This document shows, piece after piece, positions 1-11,670 of a DNA stretch of 51,254 nt; within the stretch, counting starts at the first letter, position 1, and each line of letters begins with the position of its first letter. Under the pieces are notes generated by a model. It had not been told where the DNA came from. It worked only from the letters and a program-made list of their open reading frames with translations, and searched no databases. The position numbers were made by a program, and so were the translations under genes. The stretch is from Parachlorella kessleri (Eukaryota; Chlorophyta; Trebouxiophyceae; Chlorellales; Chlorellaceae), in assembly GCA_001598975.1 (NCBI GenBank), contig BBXU01000147.1, positions 1 through 51,254 of the forward strand. Direction: 5' to 3'.

Positions 1-4
1 TCAC

Positions 5-3000
5 CGGGTGGCCCATAGAAGAGCACCCCCCGCGGGGGCGTGATGTGGAAGCGCTCAAACAGCTCGGGGTAGACCAGCGGCAGGAAGATCATCTCCTTCA
101 GGGCCTGCCGCAGCAGAGCACAGCGCGGAGCAGGCGGCCAGGTGTGTTACTGCCGCTACCGCAGCAGGGTGGCAGGGAGCCCACTGGGTGCCGGAGCCTA
201 CTGACAGAGCTGACACAGCCATAAATTGGCTGTCGATAAGCAAGCAAGCAAGTAGGTAGGAGTGGCCGATGCAGGGGGCGTGTCTATGTATTCACTATGC
301 CAGGGGAAGCGGAGGGAAGGGGGGTGGAGTGGGGTGGGGGGTGGGGGGGCGCTGCCAGCCCCTAGCTAGCAGACCTCATGCCGCTCACCCAACAGCCACC
401 CCAACCTTTGCCAGACGATACCAGGTCAGGCCAGGAGATCCCCAGCCAGTGACGTCATTGCACATAACAGAAGCCGCCCCTCTCTGACTTGGCCGGCCAC
501 CTGTGCCCCACCCACCCGTATGTAGTGGTCCAGGCCCCCCACGGCGTCAAAGCTGACCGAGGGGTCCACCTGCAGGGGAGTGATCTCCGCGTTGCCTCCC
601 TTCTTGTCGCCCCCGCCAAGCTGCCCCAGCGGCAGGCCCTGCAGCCACACACACCCCCACACACGTCCGTCGCTGACTGGCAGCAGCTGCATGCCTTGTG
701 CGAGCCCCAGGCTTCAGGCAAGTGGCTGCGTTGACAACGCCTGCAAGCCAAATGCCTGCACGCCATGGGCAGGGCCCCCGGCTGCTCCCATCGCAAGCAG
801 CATGCGAGCATGTGCTGTGTTTGTCCTGCGACGGCAGGCGCACACCTCAAAGCTGTGCGCATGTGAGGAACTGCCCCACGCGCGCTGGATACTGCAGACC
901 GCTAACCACACAGGGTACGGGGAGACGATACGTGTGTCAGAGAGTAAGGGTCGGCTCACCTGCGCTGCAGCAAGGGCCAGATCCCAGGAGGGCGGGGAGC
1001 CGCCTTGGTGGCCCCCAAGCCCGCCTGCCTGCCCCTTGCCACCGTCCTGTGCAAGGGTAAACCCAAATAGGCTCGGTCGCATCGAGGTGTCGCAACTGGT
1101 TGCTGCCTCGTGAGGCAGGGCAGCCCTCTCTCTACCACAGCCAACACGGGGTGAACCATACCTAACTTGGAAGGCTGCCCTCGGATGTGCTTGAGAGTTC
1201 AACACAGTCCCGGAGCAGTTACATAGATGACGAGACTTTGACCCCTGCCACCTGCTGCACTACTCTGGCGGGGCACGGACCCCTACTTTGCAGCAGCAAC
1301 CAGCAGGATGCATCCACACACGCCATGTACACGCCATGTCATGCAGCAGTGCACGCCAGGCCAGAACTCGGAGTGCTCTGCTGCCCGGGCCCGTGGGTCT
1401 CCCTACATTGCGGTCATGAGCGCACGAACGACACCTGCCCAGTCACTTCGCCTCCCACATCAAGCCACTCCCACCCTCCCCAGACCACCTAACGCCAGAC
1501 ATGCCATCTACCTCAGCAGCCCCAAATGCGCCCGCCAGCAAACCCCCACCAGCGTGTCATTTCCCTGGTGTGGTGCGTGGAGCTACCCGAAAGCCACAGT
1601 CAGACCCCTGTCCGCCCCCTCCTGCCCCCCGCCCACACACCCGCCCAGGCCAGTGCCCACCTGCAGAGCCCTCCATGGGCTGGCTGGGTGGTCGGGGATG
1701 TCATCCTCCTCCTCTTCCGGGCCGCCTCCGCCCCCATAGCGCCCCCCCAGGTGTCCCCTGCTGGCCACACGCCGCAGGCGGCTGCCGCCCCCGCCGGCGC
1801 GCCGCTCACCGCGCGGCCGCTTGTGGAGGGGGCCGCTGCCGCCGTGCCTGCACCAGGAGGGGAGGCAGGGTGGTGAGGGCGGGGTTATTTCCCAAGCGCT
1901 GCAAGCGAGCAAGGAGGTTCCGGTCTACATCCCAGGCGCCACCCAGGACTGGAGGGTGAAGCACATGCGCAGGCAGTCAAAGTCTCACTCAGCCGAGTTC
2001 TGATACCCCCAAGTCCTGAGGCCAGCCTGCTGTGGTAGGCCTGCGCAGCGTCTCAGCCACCGACAAGTATGTAAAAAAATAAAAGCACAGCAATAACAGG
2101 GCTGCGCCGCCCGTACCTGTCGCCTCCTGCGCCGCCCCCAGTGCCGGTGACCTGGCTGAGGGGCTTGATGGTGACGAGCGCCCTGTCCCGCAGGCTGTAC
2201 TGCTTCCGCTCCTCCTCTCCATCTGCCGCCTCGCCGCCCTGCTCCAACCAACCGCAGCGCCTGGTGGCTCAACTTCTGTTTTAGGTAGGGTACCCCGCAC
2301 ACCGCCCGGTAGCATCACACCCACCCCGTCACCCTGATTTCCCTAATTTCTACCTTGAGTAGCCACACATCCACCCACCACCAAGATGTGCATCCTACTC
2401 TTCCCGCCAGCTAGGGCCCCTGCCACACCCTGAGGTCATTGCCCTCCTACTCTCCTGCTGCCAACCCTCGCCCCAAGCAGTTCCCCAGGAGTGAGCGACC
2501 CACCCCCCAGGCCCACCGCCAGCCGCCTGCACGCACCCAACAACCGCACCTCTTGCGGCTGCCCCTCGTCCCCAGGCGAGCCTTCCTGCCGGCTGCGCTT
2601 CCGGCTCCTATCCCTCCCGCTCCCGCCACCGCCATCCCGCCTGCCCGAACGATCCCTCCCGGGCTCCCTGGCCCCATGCCCGTCCCTCTCTCGCTCTCTG
2701 CCCCTGTCGCAGCCGCCGCCGCCAGTGGACGGCTGGCCCGCTGGCTGTGTGTCCTGGCTGGCAGCTGCGGGGTTGTAGAAGTCAACCACGCGGCGCTCGC
2801 GCACTGAGTAGCGCTCGGCAAACAGCTCGGAGTGCTGCTTGTGGCGGAGCACGGGGTTGTACTGCGGGGGGCAGGGCAGGGGAGGAAAGAGCAGCTGGCC
2901 CACACACGCCTGGGTTCAGACAGGAAGCTGCTGCGGTGCTCCGGGAGAGTTCTACTTGTCGTGAGGTTGCTACAATGGTGAAGCTGGATGCTGAAGTGTT

Positions 3001-4308
3001 GGAAATAAGTAAAATAAGCAACGAAACCATGTGATGCCGCGGCAACGGCTGCCTCTTGCAGCGGTCGGCTGCCTGGCAGGAGCCTGACGCTTACAATCGT
3101 CCCCGTCCACAGAGCCACGGGAGCTTCCACCACCCCCATGCGCTGCACGCTGCCTCAGCAGCACCACTTATCATTCAGGCAAACCCCTAGGGGCCCCTCC
3201 TCACCTCCTCCAAGTCCGACAAGTCATCCTCGAACTGGCCCCTGCCCCGCCCACCATGCCGGCCGCTGATGCCACCCGACCGCGAAGGCCGCGCCTCACG
3301 CTTTGGGCTGTACCGCTGCACTGTTGCGCGCTGCCGCCGGCTGTACCGCGGCTGTACCACCCCGCCCTCCCCCTCCTCTTCTTGCTCGTCCTGTGAAGAC
3401 CCCTCGTCCCCCTGCTGACGAGGACGCAAAGGGAAGTATAGCATGAGGGCCTGGCAGACACATGCCAGCGCAAAACTGGGCCCCCAATACCTTCAGCAGA
3501 CCTAGTCCCCAAGCTTCCGCCAGGGTCCACGGTTGTTACTTCCATTAGGCAGTGCTACAATAAATGTGCCTCACAGCAGCTACCAATTGCGCTACCATCT
3601 GAAACACACACCTCGCTGCTGCTGCTGCCACCCTGTTCCCCCTCATCGCCGCCTTCTTCATCATCTGACCCCACGTGCTGATCTGCAACTTCATCCTCTG
3701 CATCCTCCTCCCCCTCAAAGTATGAGGCCTGCTTGAGCCTGCTGCGCCTCCGCAGGTTGCCCCAGGCGGGGGTCTGGCTGTTGTGCAGCTGGTCAACATT
3801 CAAGCCACGCTTTGCAGCCTGCACAGCGCAGGGAACCAAAACAATATGTCGTCCACTGATATTGATGGTATCGAAGGGTTCACAGCTTTGGGCAAATACC
3901 AGTATGCCGCGACAGACTGGCAAGCAGTGTGTACACCACGGCGCGCTGCCTTGGCAGTGCTTAGGCACCGCCTTGGCCTGCGTTAGGAGGCCCAGAGACA
4001 GCGCTCGCATCACAGCAGCACATGCGGCGCTAGGTGGCCGGCCGTGCCAGCGGCTGACCTCCTTCATAACAGGGTCTACCCTGCGCTTCTCACGGCTGTG
4101 CTCGTTGTGTAGAGCCTACAGCACAAGGAGAAGGGACTGCAACACCGTGTGGGGCCAGAAGGTATGGCTGCTCTTGCTGCAAACACGTTTACCATGGTAA
4201 AGACAGTGCGGTGTCAGATGTTGCAATAATGCAGGTGCACCCCACCTTCTGTTCCCGTTCATCCTCTTCATCACCTGGGAGGTCCCCTTGACCTCGTGTG
4301 CTTACCAT
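5..4308 (-). CDS. ATAD2/Yta7-like AAA ATPase, N-terminal part (gene runs off the left edge)
   Basis: Chromatin-associated AAA+ ATPase of the ATAD2/Yta7 family, which remodels histone-containing complexes in the nucleus. Exons on the minus strand: 4308-4246, 4115-4059 (its 3' border is the least sure), 3818-3612, 3414-3205, 2861-2550, 2238-2117, 1847-1661, 638-516 and 104-5. All join in phase, giving about 460 residues before the window ends. The first ~380 residues are low-complexity acidic and Arg/Ser-rich (e.g. [21 protein letters not shown]), as in ATAD2 N-termini. Then come [15 protein letters not shown] and [19 protein letters not shown], the family's AAA1 entry, and the start of Walker A (FYGPPG). 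The last four bases (TCAC, read GTGA) look like the next donor, so the window ends in an intron. The rest of the AAA domains and any bromodomain lie outside. The start ATG at 4308 (MVSTRGQGD) opens the first clean exon. Family assignment is strong; the N-terminal exon borders are inferred. Confidence 0.86.
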
Positions 4309-5566
4309 GCTGCAGCACACACGCTTACCGGCTCATGTGAAAACGAAACTGCACAGCAGCTTACTTTATTTAAATATGGATTAGTTTGGCAAGGCTGAAG
4401 ATGGGTATAGAAACCTTGATGCCGTAAGGGTACGTGTATGCTCCTAAGCTACTTCAAACGGCAGCTATTTTGACAGCCTAATATCGACGAAGTAACAACG
4501 TTTGAGAGCAGAGCCTCTGCCTGTGATGCAGGCCTCCTGGGGGAGCTCCTCTCGAGACGATTTGGCGCCCTGGGATTCAAGGGAGAAAAGAAAGAAAGGA
4601 TGCCAGCAGCTGGTATCTGCATCATACTAGTGCACTTCCGGGTGTCTGTTGATGGTGGCGGACAGTGGAACATAGAGGAGCTATGGGTGAACTGCACTGG
4701 CAGGGCTGGTAGCAGGTATGCTCTGTGTCTTGCCTGAGTTCCACTTCCCAGTTTCTTGCCTGTTTGTGGTAATGGTGGCCGGCAATGCAAAAGAGAGGAT
4801 ATTTGGGTTAACTCTTCTGACAGGGCGGGGTGCAGGTATGCTGTGCTTTGATCGTCTGACAGCGTAAAAGCGTATGATATGTGTCTAGACTGAAGGTGGC
4901 TCAGTGGATCGGTCAAAGTCAGTAAGAGCCTACCAACCCAACGGTGGCCCAGTGCCGCCCTTGCGTTTAAACAGTTGACATGGCTTTGTAGGCATCCAAA
5001 GAGAAGTCAGGTGTCTAGTTCACAGCAACACTTTCATCTCTTCCTTCAAACCACAGTTGACAAGACTGCAACACAGATCTGCACAGGGAGCCCGACATAC
5101 ACTGCTCGCTTGCCGCCCAGCCCAAGCGGCTACCTGAGCCTGAAGTGTTATCCATGAAGAGCTGAGGCGCTGATAGACTTGAGACCTGAAAAGGGAGAGG
5201 CACCCCTTCAGCAGGTATCAAGCAGACCCAGAGCTCAGCACATGCGGCATCCAGCAGGTAAACAGGACATCCAGATACCAAGCAGACAAAGAAAGCCTAC
5301 CAGCACATGTGCACAAGGATACCTCGCCTGGCCCAACAGGTTGCCAAGAGATGGAACGCCTGGAAAACACTGTCACACGGGCGACCTGCAATACACAAGG
5401 CTTGACAGAAAAAGTATCCCGCGCCGCAGCAACCCTGCATAGCAGCCAAACACTGCTGGCTTGCGCCTCTGCCTTGGCCAGCTGCGTCTCCAGCTCAGCA
5501 GCCTGGTCAGCTCTCACTGCGGCTGCTCCTCTGCCTGCCAGGCAACAAAACTGACGCCAAAAGCGA
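4309..5566. other. Gap between ATAD2-like start and RBM39 stop; exon-like segments and a diverged duplication
   Basis: No recognisable gene. The left part holds a diverged direct duplication (about 4650-4720 and 4772-4845). The right part, directly after the RBM39 stop, has minus-strand segments bounded by good splice sites: an acceptor before 5534, and an exon-like block 5185-5134 after a pyrimidine-rich tract. The frame at about 5530-5455 reads like a coiled coil (AAELETQLAKAEAQA). This may be a spliced 3' UTR of RBM39 or a small unrecognised gene. Confidence 0.4.
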
Positions 5567-8500
5567 TCAGATTTTGAAGAAGTTGTTGTACACAGGCGTG
5601 AACTGGAAGTCTGCCACGATTTGCCGCCCCGCAAACCAGCGGCCATGGAGCGCCCGCTGCGCCGCCGCCGCACTCTGCAGGTTGTTGAACTTGAGGTACA
5701 CAAAGCCCTGCAAGCACACGAGGGAAGTGGCCGTCAACCCAGCGGCAAGACGGGCACGGAAGCGCCAGCACAGCAGCCCGGGCAAGCCACGGATAGCATC
5801 GCAGCCAAGTGGAGTTCACAGGCACAATGCAGCTGGGCCACAGTTGTGCCCAGACCAGTGCCTCAGCCCTCTGGGGCCCCTGTTTGTGCCGAGGGCGAGC
5901 CTGCTTTCAAGCCTTGCTGTGTAGGGCAGATCTGCAGAAGTGACGGCATGAAGACATATCAGAAATGCAACTCCCTCAATTGAATAGATCATGAAGCGGA
6001 GTTCCGGGCTGCTGCAATTTTGCAGGAGCTGCACTCAACATAGGAGCCCCGACATGCAAACATCAGACTCGCCCCATATCCCACCTGGCTGTTCCTATCA
6101 ACATGAATGTGTTCCACCGGCCCATACTTCTCGCACTCTTCCTTCACGTCGACAGCAATGTCCTGATCCCACGTGGGCTCTGTCTCCCTGCAGCAGTTAT
6201 GAATATATATTACTATTTGCATATCCCTTTAGTCTCGTGCAGTCAAACCAGATGAGTTGGATAAACTGCATGCGGATTTCAAACCCATCACCGACAGTTA
6301 TGCAGGCTTGGCATGCCACCCCAGCACCATAGGCTAGACGCATGTTCGCGGTGCCGACTCACTCGGCCGGGTTGAACATGTTCTTGAGCAGCAGGCACTG
6401 CGTGGCGATGGGCGAGGCAGGGCCCAGCAAACCCTGTTCCAGTGTCACCGCAGATGGCACCTGCGGGAAATGGCAACCGGTTCTGTATCTGTACGCTCAC
6501 GAAGAGAATGCACTAGTGTCAGGTCCCGGCCCCGCAAGGCCGGCAAGCGCGCTAGCAACCGACCTAGGCCCCTATAGCCACAGCAGCATACAGGCGACCC
6601 ATGCTCGTTCTACCTGAGAGTCAGCAACTGTGTTAATATGGTCCTTTCAGATGTCTTCCTGCCTGTGGCACAACGATCAGCAGCCTTGCGCAGCTCTTGG
6701 CACTCCAAGCAGCTCACCAGCACTTGAGGCTGCACCGGCACAGCCGGCACGACAGGCACGGGGTTGAGCGCTGTGGGTAGTGTGGGAGGCGCCAGCCCAG
6801 CATTAGTAGCCAGCCGACTCATCAGCGCTGCGCGGGCCTGTGACGTCAGCTTCAGCCCGCCGCCATCATCTGCGGCACCCACTCATTCTCACTCCTGAGT
6901 AACTGCTGTTGAACGCTCTGGAAGGGTGGCCCAAAGGGACCCTGACCAAACTTCAACTGCCAGCATGCAGTGCGTGAGTGCCTGACATGTTAAAATGATA
7001 AAAGCAGCCCCAAGATGCCGGAATTCCATCACCTCTCAAGTATCGGAGCTAGGCAGTGCTGACCCTGAGCTGCGTACCTGCATCCGCGTCCAGCCTTTCC
7101 TGCACTGGCTCCGCCGCTGCCACCAGAACCTGCGGGTTAGCCTCGATGGCCGCCAGCTGGATCCGGATTTGCTGCCCCACAATGTCCATGTTATCAAGGC
7201 TCTGCATCGCCTTGGTGGCGTCCGAAAGCGAACGAAACCTGAGAGGAGCAACAGAGCAGCAACATCATGAGATGTGGGTAGGCATTACCGCAATGTCCAT
7301 GCCGGTACTGGCACAAGAAAGAAGGTCACCACAGCCCAGCTCTTGCAGGCCCAACCAGTTGCAGCGGCAACTCAGACGCTGCGCTGCTTGATGCATCCGC
7401 AGATCAGTCCTCATATCTGGCACGGCCAGTGAAGCCAGCAGCCACGGTACATTGTGTTGTGCAAGGCCCTGCGGCCAGACAACTCACTGCACAAAGGCGA
7501 CCCCAGTGGAGCGGCCGAGGGGGTCTCGCTGCAGGGTGACAAACTCCAGCGCCCCAAACGGCTCAAAGATGGGCTGCAGGTCGGCCTCTGTGATGGAGGC
7601 GTGGAGGTTGGACACCGCCAGCCGGCAAGGGCCGGCAGCCGGGATTGCTTGCTGGAAAGCGAGGCCGCCACCTGCACCCAGCTGCGCCTGCTCCAGGCAA
7701 CAACAAACCCTGGCTCAGTCCACCACTGGGAGTCAGATTGTACGCAGCCATGGGCTTGATATAGGCAGAAGAGATGGGCGAAGGTGGCGCGTACACAAGG
7801 CCGCTTCCAAGCATGGCCCCAAGCATGGCCTGACTATCTGCAAGAGTCAGTAGTACTGCCTGGCACAGCTACAACTTCGAGCAGGCCAGCGACTCTGCCC
7901 CAGCCCAAGCAAAACCCGCCCTCCAGTGGTCCACACAGAGAAAATAAAACCCAAGCCCATACGGGCGCCCACGCTCGGAGACACCACCACACCCGCCAGC
8001 AACATCACCCACCTCCAGCGCCTTCTGCGCCGCCTTCTGCTGCTCGGCGGCCTCCCAGGCCAGGTTCTTCTCCGCCTCGCTCATCTTCACCATCACCGCC
8101 TGCCCCATCAGAATCTGGCCGGTGAGAGCCAGCGCATTGATGACGTCCTCCTGCAGGCCGGTAGCAAAGCAGGTGACTGGCACATGGTTGGCATTGGCCA
8201 TTGCCATGCGCACAGCACCACACGGCAGCACAGACATAATGCAGTCGATTGCTGTAGCCATGTGCCTAACATAGCAAACTGTAAAGAGTCTCGTAACTTG
8301 ATTGCAGCTTTTTTAGGGCAGCACAGCAGCCTCACAGCAGACTATAACCTGACCATATTGTCAAGGCACCCACCCTGCGCTCATACTCGATGTAGGCAAA
8401 GCCCTTGGACCGGCCGCTGTTCTTGTCACGGATGATTTTTATGTCTACAAGCGGGCCTGCGCAGCAGCAAGAAAGGAACGGGCTGCGGCCTCATTTTTGG

Positions 8501-10059
8501 CAGCACTACCAAGCAACTTGCCATGGACTACACCAGTGGTACACAGGCTTTGGTCTGGTGCGGGAAGCCTATGCACAGATGGTGCACTGCTCCTGGCATG
8601 ACCCCACAGCCCATGACCAGATCAAAAATTCTAGCAGCGAGCCATCGCGGCAGCCTCACCCCCAGGAACTCACCAGCAGAAGCAAACAGCGCGAAGAGGT
8701 CCCGCTCCTCTGCCCTCAGGTTAAGATTGTAGGCAAAGACGGTGCGGGTATCCCTGTCCAGCTCCCGCAGCTCCCGCTCCCTCTCACGTGCGGCTCGCAC
8801 CTCAGGCGGCGTGCGTTCACGCCTGCGCTGCGGTTCAAATGGGGGTCGTGTTACCCAGCAGTCTGTAGAGCAGGTATCTATTATGCTTCAGCACACAAAC
8901 AGAAGCTACGAGTACTGTGCACAACTTTCTGAACCGCAACTGCTAACATAAAATGATGTATCAAGAGCCAACTCCTGCCATTCGGTGTGTTCTGTGGCAC
9001 ATACAGTGCATGAGCAGCCTGCAACCAGCAACTTTGCGGACAATCTCGGGACACCGTGACAATTTAAACTGCCAGTATTCACACACCATGCTGTAGCCTG
9101 CGCATAGTGTGCAAGTCCAGCCCACCTGGGAGGAGGAGATTTGGGCCTCTCTGGCCTCAAAAGCTCCCGCGACCTCGGCTTAGAGTCCCTGCGCTCCCTG
9201 ACTTTCTCCGGGCGCTCCCGCCGCTCCCTGGACGAGTCCCTGCGCCTCACAAGCCTGTCCCTGCAACAGGCACCCGGCAGCGCTCGGCTGGCTTGGGCAT
9301 TGAGCGTAGCATATAACCGGCTAAAGGCGCAGCTGCGCTTGCATGGTTGGGAAAGCTAGAATCTAGGGTCTGAACCCAGAGCGGCTTGCCCCTTGGGCTT
9401 CACCTCAACCAGCCTCACTGCCATACATACCACTGGTGCTGCAACAGCCTCTAGGTATGTCAGTCATACCTGGAAGTGCTGCGAGACCGCCTCTTGCGGC
9501 GTTCCCTGTCATCCTCTCTATCACGCCGCCGCCCTTTGTCGGTATCATCCCTACTGCTCTTCCGCCGTTCCCGACTGCGATCCCTTTCCTTCTCATCCCG
9601 GTTGCTCTTTCTGCGGTCCCTCTCCGCTGGCTGGGCTTCCTGCATGCAGCCAGGGAACACACTGCCTTGCTCCACGGGACTGTCCCTGTACAAGAGTCCA
9701 CACCCCTGCCGCTGGGGGACATGGAACATAACAAGCAATCGGACGTTAAATACCACCCCTGCAAAGCTCTAGCCCGTGGTCAGCGACCTCAGCAAGCCAG
9801 ACAAAGTGCACTGCCGCAGGCCGCCTGCCGGGGCAAGCAGTGTCAATGCTACGGAGTTCAGTATCTTCAGCAACGTGTGGGGGCCAAGGTACTGGGGACA
9901 GGAGCTCACCGTCTCAGGCGCAGCGTTACCGTTGGCTTGTGCCGCCTCAACCTGCTCCAAGAAGGCGTACCTGCAGCATGAAGCCAGGCGTTTGAAAGCC
10001 AGGCCACCAGAGCAGCATATAACACTCATCAACACTTACTCGTCATCAGCCGTCGCCAT
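5567..10059 (-). CDS. RBM39: RBM39/CAPER (CC1-like) splicing factor
   Basis: Nuclear RNA-binding splicing factor related to U2AF65, acting with U2AF/SF3B at 3' splice-site recognition. Thirteen exons on the minus strand: 10059-10040, 9970-9910, 9639-9470, 9260-9126, 8822-8674, 8456-8374, 8150-8013, 7687-7488, 7238-7078, 6869-6724, 6460-6363, 6187-6085 and 5707-5567. They join in phase to 534 residues (human RBM39 is about 530). An RS-rich N-terminus (RERRKSSRDD, RRDSSRERRERPEK) is followed by RRM1 (TVFAYNLNL ... KGFAYIEYERR), RRM2 (CRLAVSNLHASITEADL ... GVAFVQFRS), a linker with the family's GLKLTSQARAALMSRLA, and a C-terminal UHM-type RRM3. The UHM begins QCLLLKNMFNPAEE and carries the ligand-binding RWF in LHGRWFAGRQI. 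The end FTPVYNNFFKI matches the family C-terminus, which fixes the stop. The start MATADDEYAFLEQ uses a 20-nt first coding exon. RBM39 is normally a single-copy essential gene. Confidence 0.95.
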
Positions 10060-11141
10060 CCTTGCAGACGTAACCTAACGTAGTGCACCGATCAATGGGG
10101 GAGGTGCCTGGTGCGATGGGCTTGCTCGAGGTTCTTGTTGTACCGCTTATTGTACCGGACGTGCCTCTGGGTAATACCCTTCAATCTTCGTTGACGATCG
10201 TTTTGTGTCCGTCCTGACGTCCAGAAGTTGATCACAAGGAGCTCTATTGCCAGCAGCCTCACGTCGTGGTGCCCAAGCTTGCGCCGCCACTTCGCCGCCA
10301 CCACATTGGCTGGGTTGATGTCTACATGCAGCTAGCTCAATCAGTGACAGAGTTAGGGAGTTGACAAGTTGTTCCACTGGTCCTGTTAAAAGACCTCTTC
10401 CTTAGACTTGAAGGTCTAAGGTTGACAGTACGACCTGGACACATCGAAGAGGGTCAGTGGCCTCCTCAGTCCTATAGGGATGGACCCTTTCCAATGATTC
10501 GAAAGTGGAGTGGTCGGTTTCCTGCTGGCTGGGAGCAGGTGTGGTATATGGGCTCGGCCGTGGCTATCCAGGCTGCAAGGTACTCCCAAGTCTGTTCCGT
10601 TTTACACGTCTCTCCAGCTGACCTCTCTAAGCTGGCGAACTCTATGTTTTGGGTAGGGCAAGGTATCCCCTCCAGCTATCCAGTTATGTCACCAAATAGA
10701 CCCAGTCCGACTTTGAAGATACAGTATGTACCTGGGGAATAAAAATTGAAGATCCCTGTTGTCAGGGGCATAAGGAGTAGGCAGAAGATAAACAGGTATA
10801 CAACAATCAAGCTGTGGCAAGAAGAAAACGTGCTGGCGGGTTGGTTGTTACTACCAAAAATGAGTTCTAGTCTGGCAAGCCCGCCGACCGAGGATCTCGT
10901 AAAATAAAGAAGGGATTGCGGAAGTCATATGAAAGGAACTTGGGATGTCCTACAGACTAAAACCACCAGGCATGCTACGCCCATTTGAGCAGGCATTGAT
11001 TTCACCCACAAAATTAGAGGGGACCTGGCACCCTGACGACATAAGTACAAGTACTACAGGTATTAACCCGCTGCTCATTCTGCGCTGGAAGTGTGGAATG
11101 TCACCACTCTGACTAGGCAAGCAGTGCCCAAGAGTATCCTT
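10060..11141. other. AT-richer intergenic island with short hairpins and an orphan 106-codon frame
   Basis: About 1.1 kb between two minus-strand genes. Its base composition is visibly less GC-rich than the flanking genes. A plus-strand frame at 10422-10742 (106 codons, unusually Trp-rich: WPPQ, MIRKWSGRF, AGWEQVWYMG) has no family I recognise and only a TTG at its head. It is immediately preceded by a perfect 8-bp inverted repeat at 10400-10421 (CCTTAGAC arm) and followed by a small hairpin near 10755 (CCCTG/CAGGG). A basic minus-strand frame at 10304-10092 (VAAKWRRKLGHHDVRLL) is also unassigned. Possibly the remains of a mobile element; nothing decisive. Confidence 0.3.
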
Positions 11142-11639
11142 TTAACACAACACCGAGTCGGGTGAGAGCAAGCGGGCGCTCTTGAGCAGGCCACTCAGCA
11201 GCCACGGCACCTCTGCGGGCTTGCCTCTGCTGGCATGTGCACCACTGCCAGCCTCGCCTGCCGAGCGCCTGGCACGGACGGGGTGCAGCTCAATCACCTC
11301 AATGCAAACATCAGCGGCATCGGTGTCACTTGGCGAAGTGAGTATGCTGGAGCTTGCAGAGCAGCACTGCCTGGCGTCCGCCATCATTGGTCGAGGTGGC
11401 AAAGCCGAAGCCCACATGAGCTGCTGCTGGGAAGGCTGGACGTCGGGGGTGGGTGGATGCAGGGGCGGCTCCGTCTTGTGTGCAAGCGGCTCCTGCAACA
11501 CTGCGCGCCCAGGCCAACGTAGTTGCCCCGCACGCTGGCAAGCATGGGCAGAGGCGGCTTGGGGGTTGGCCCTGGCAATGAAGTGCCCAGCCGGCAAGCT
11601 GCGTGTCGACCGCGCTGGAGAGGAATGACTGCTGCCACG

Positions 11640-11670
<31 letters not shown>

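Noticed and set aside
4059..4067. Reading the ATAD2-like second exon through to 3612 as one exon
   Set aside because: It would add ~80 residues without family character, while the donor GAG|GTCAGC at 4059 keeps phase with the next conserved exon.
10422..10742. 106-codon frame as a real gene
   Set aside because: No ATG at the head, no recognisable domain, no splice context; kept only as an observation about the AT-richer island.
10092..11140. Plastid or mitochondrial DNA insertion
   Set aside because: The composition is suggestive, but no rRNA, tRNA or organelle protein segment can be recognised.
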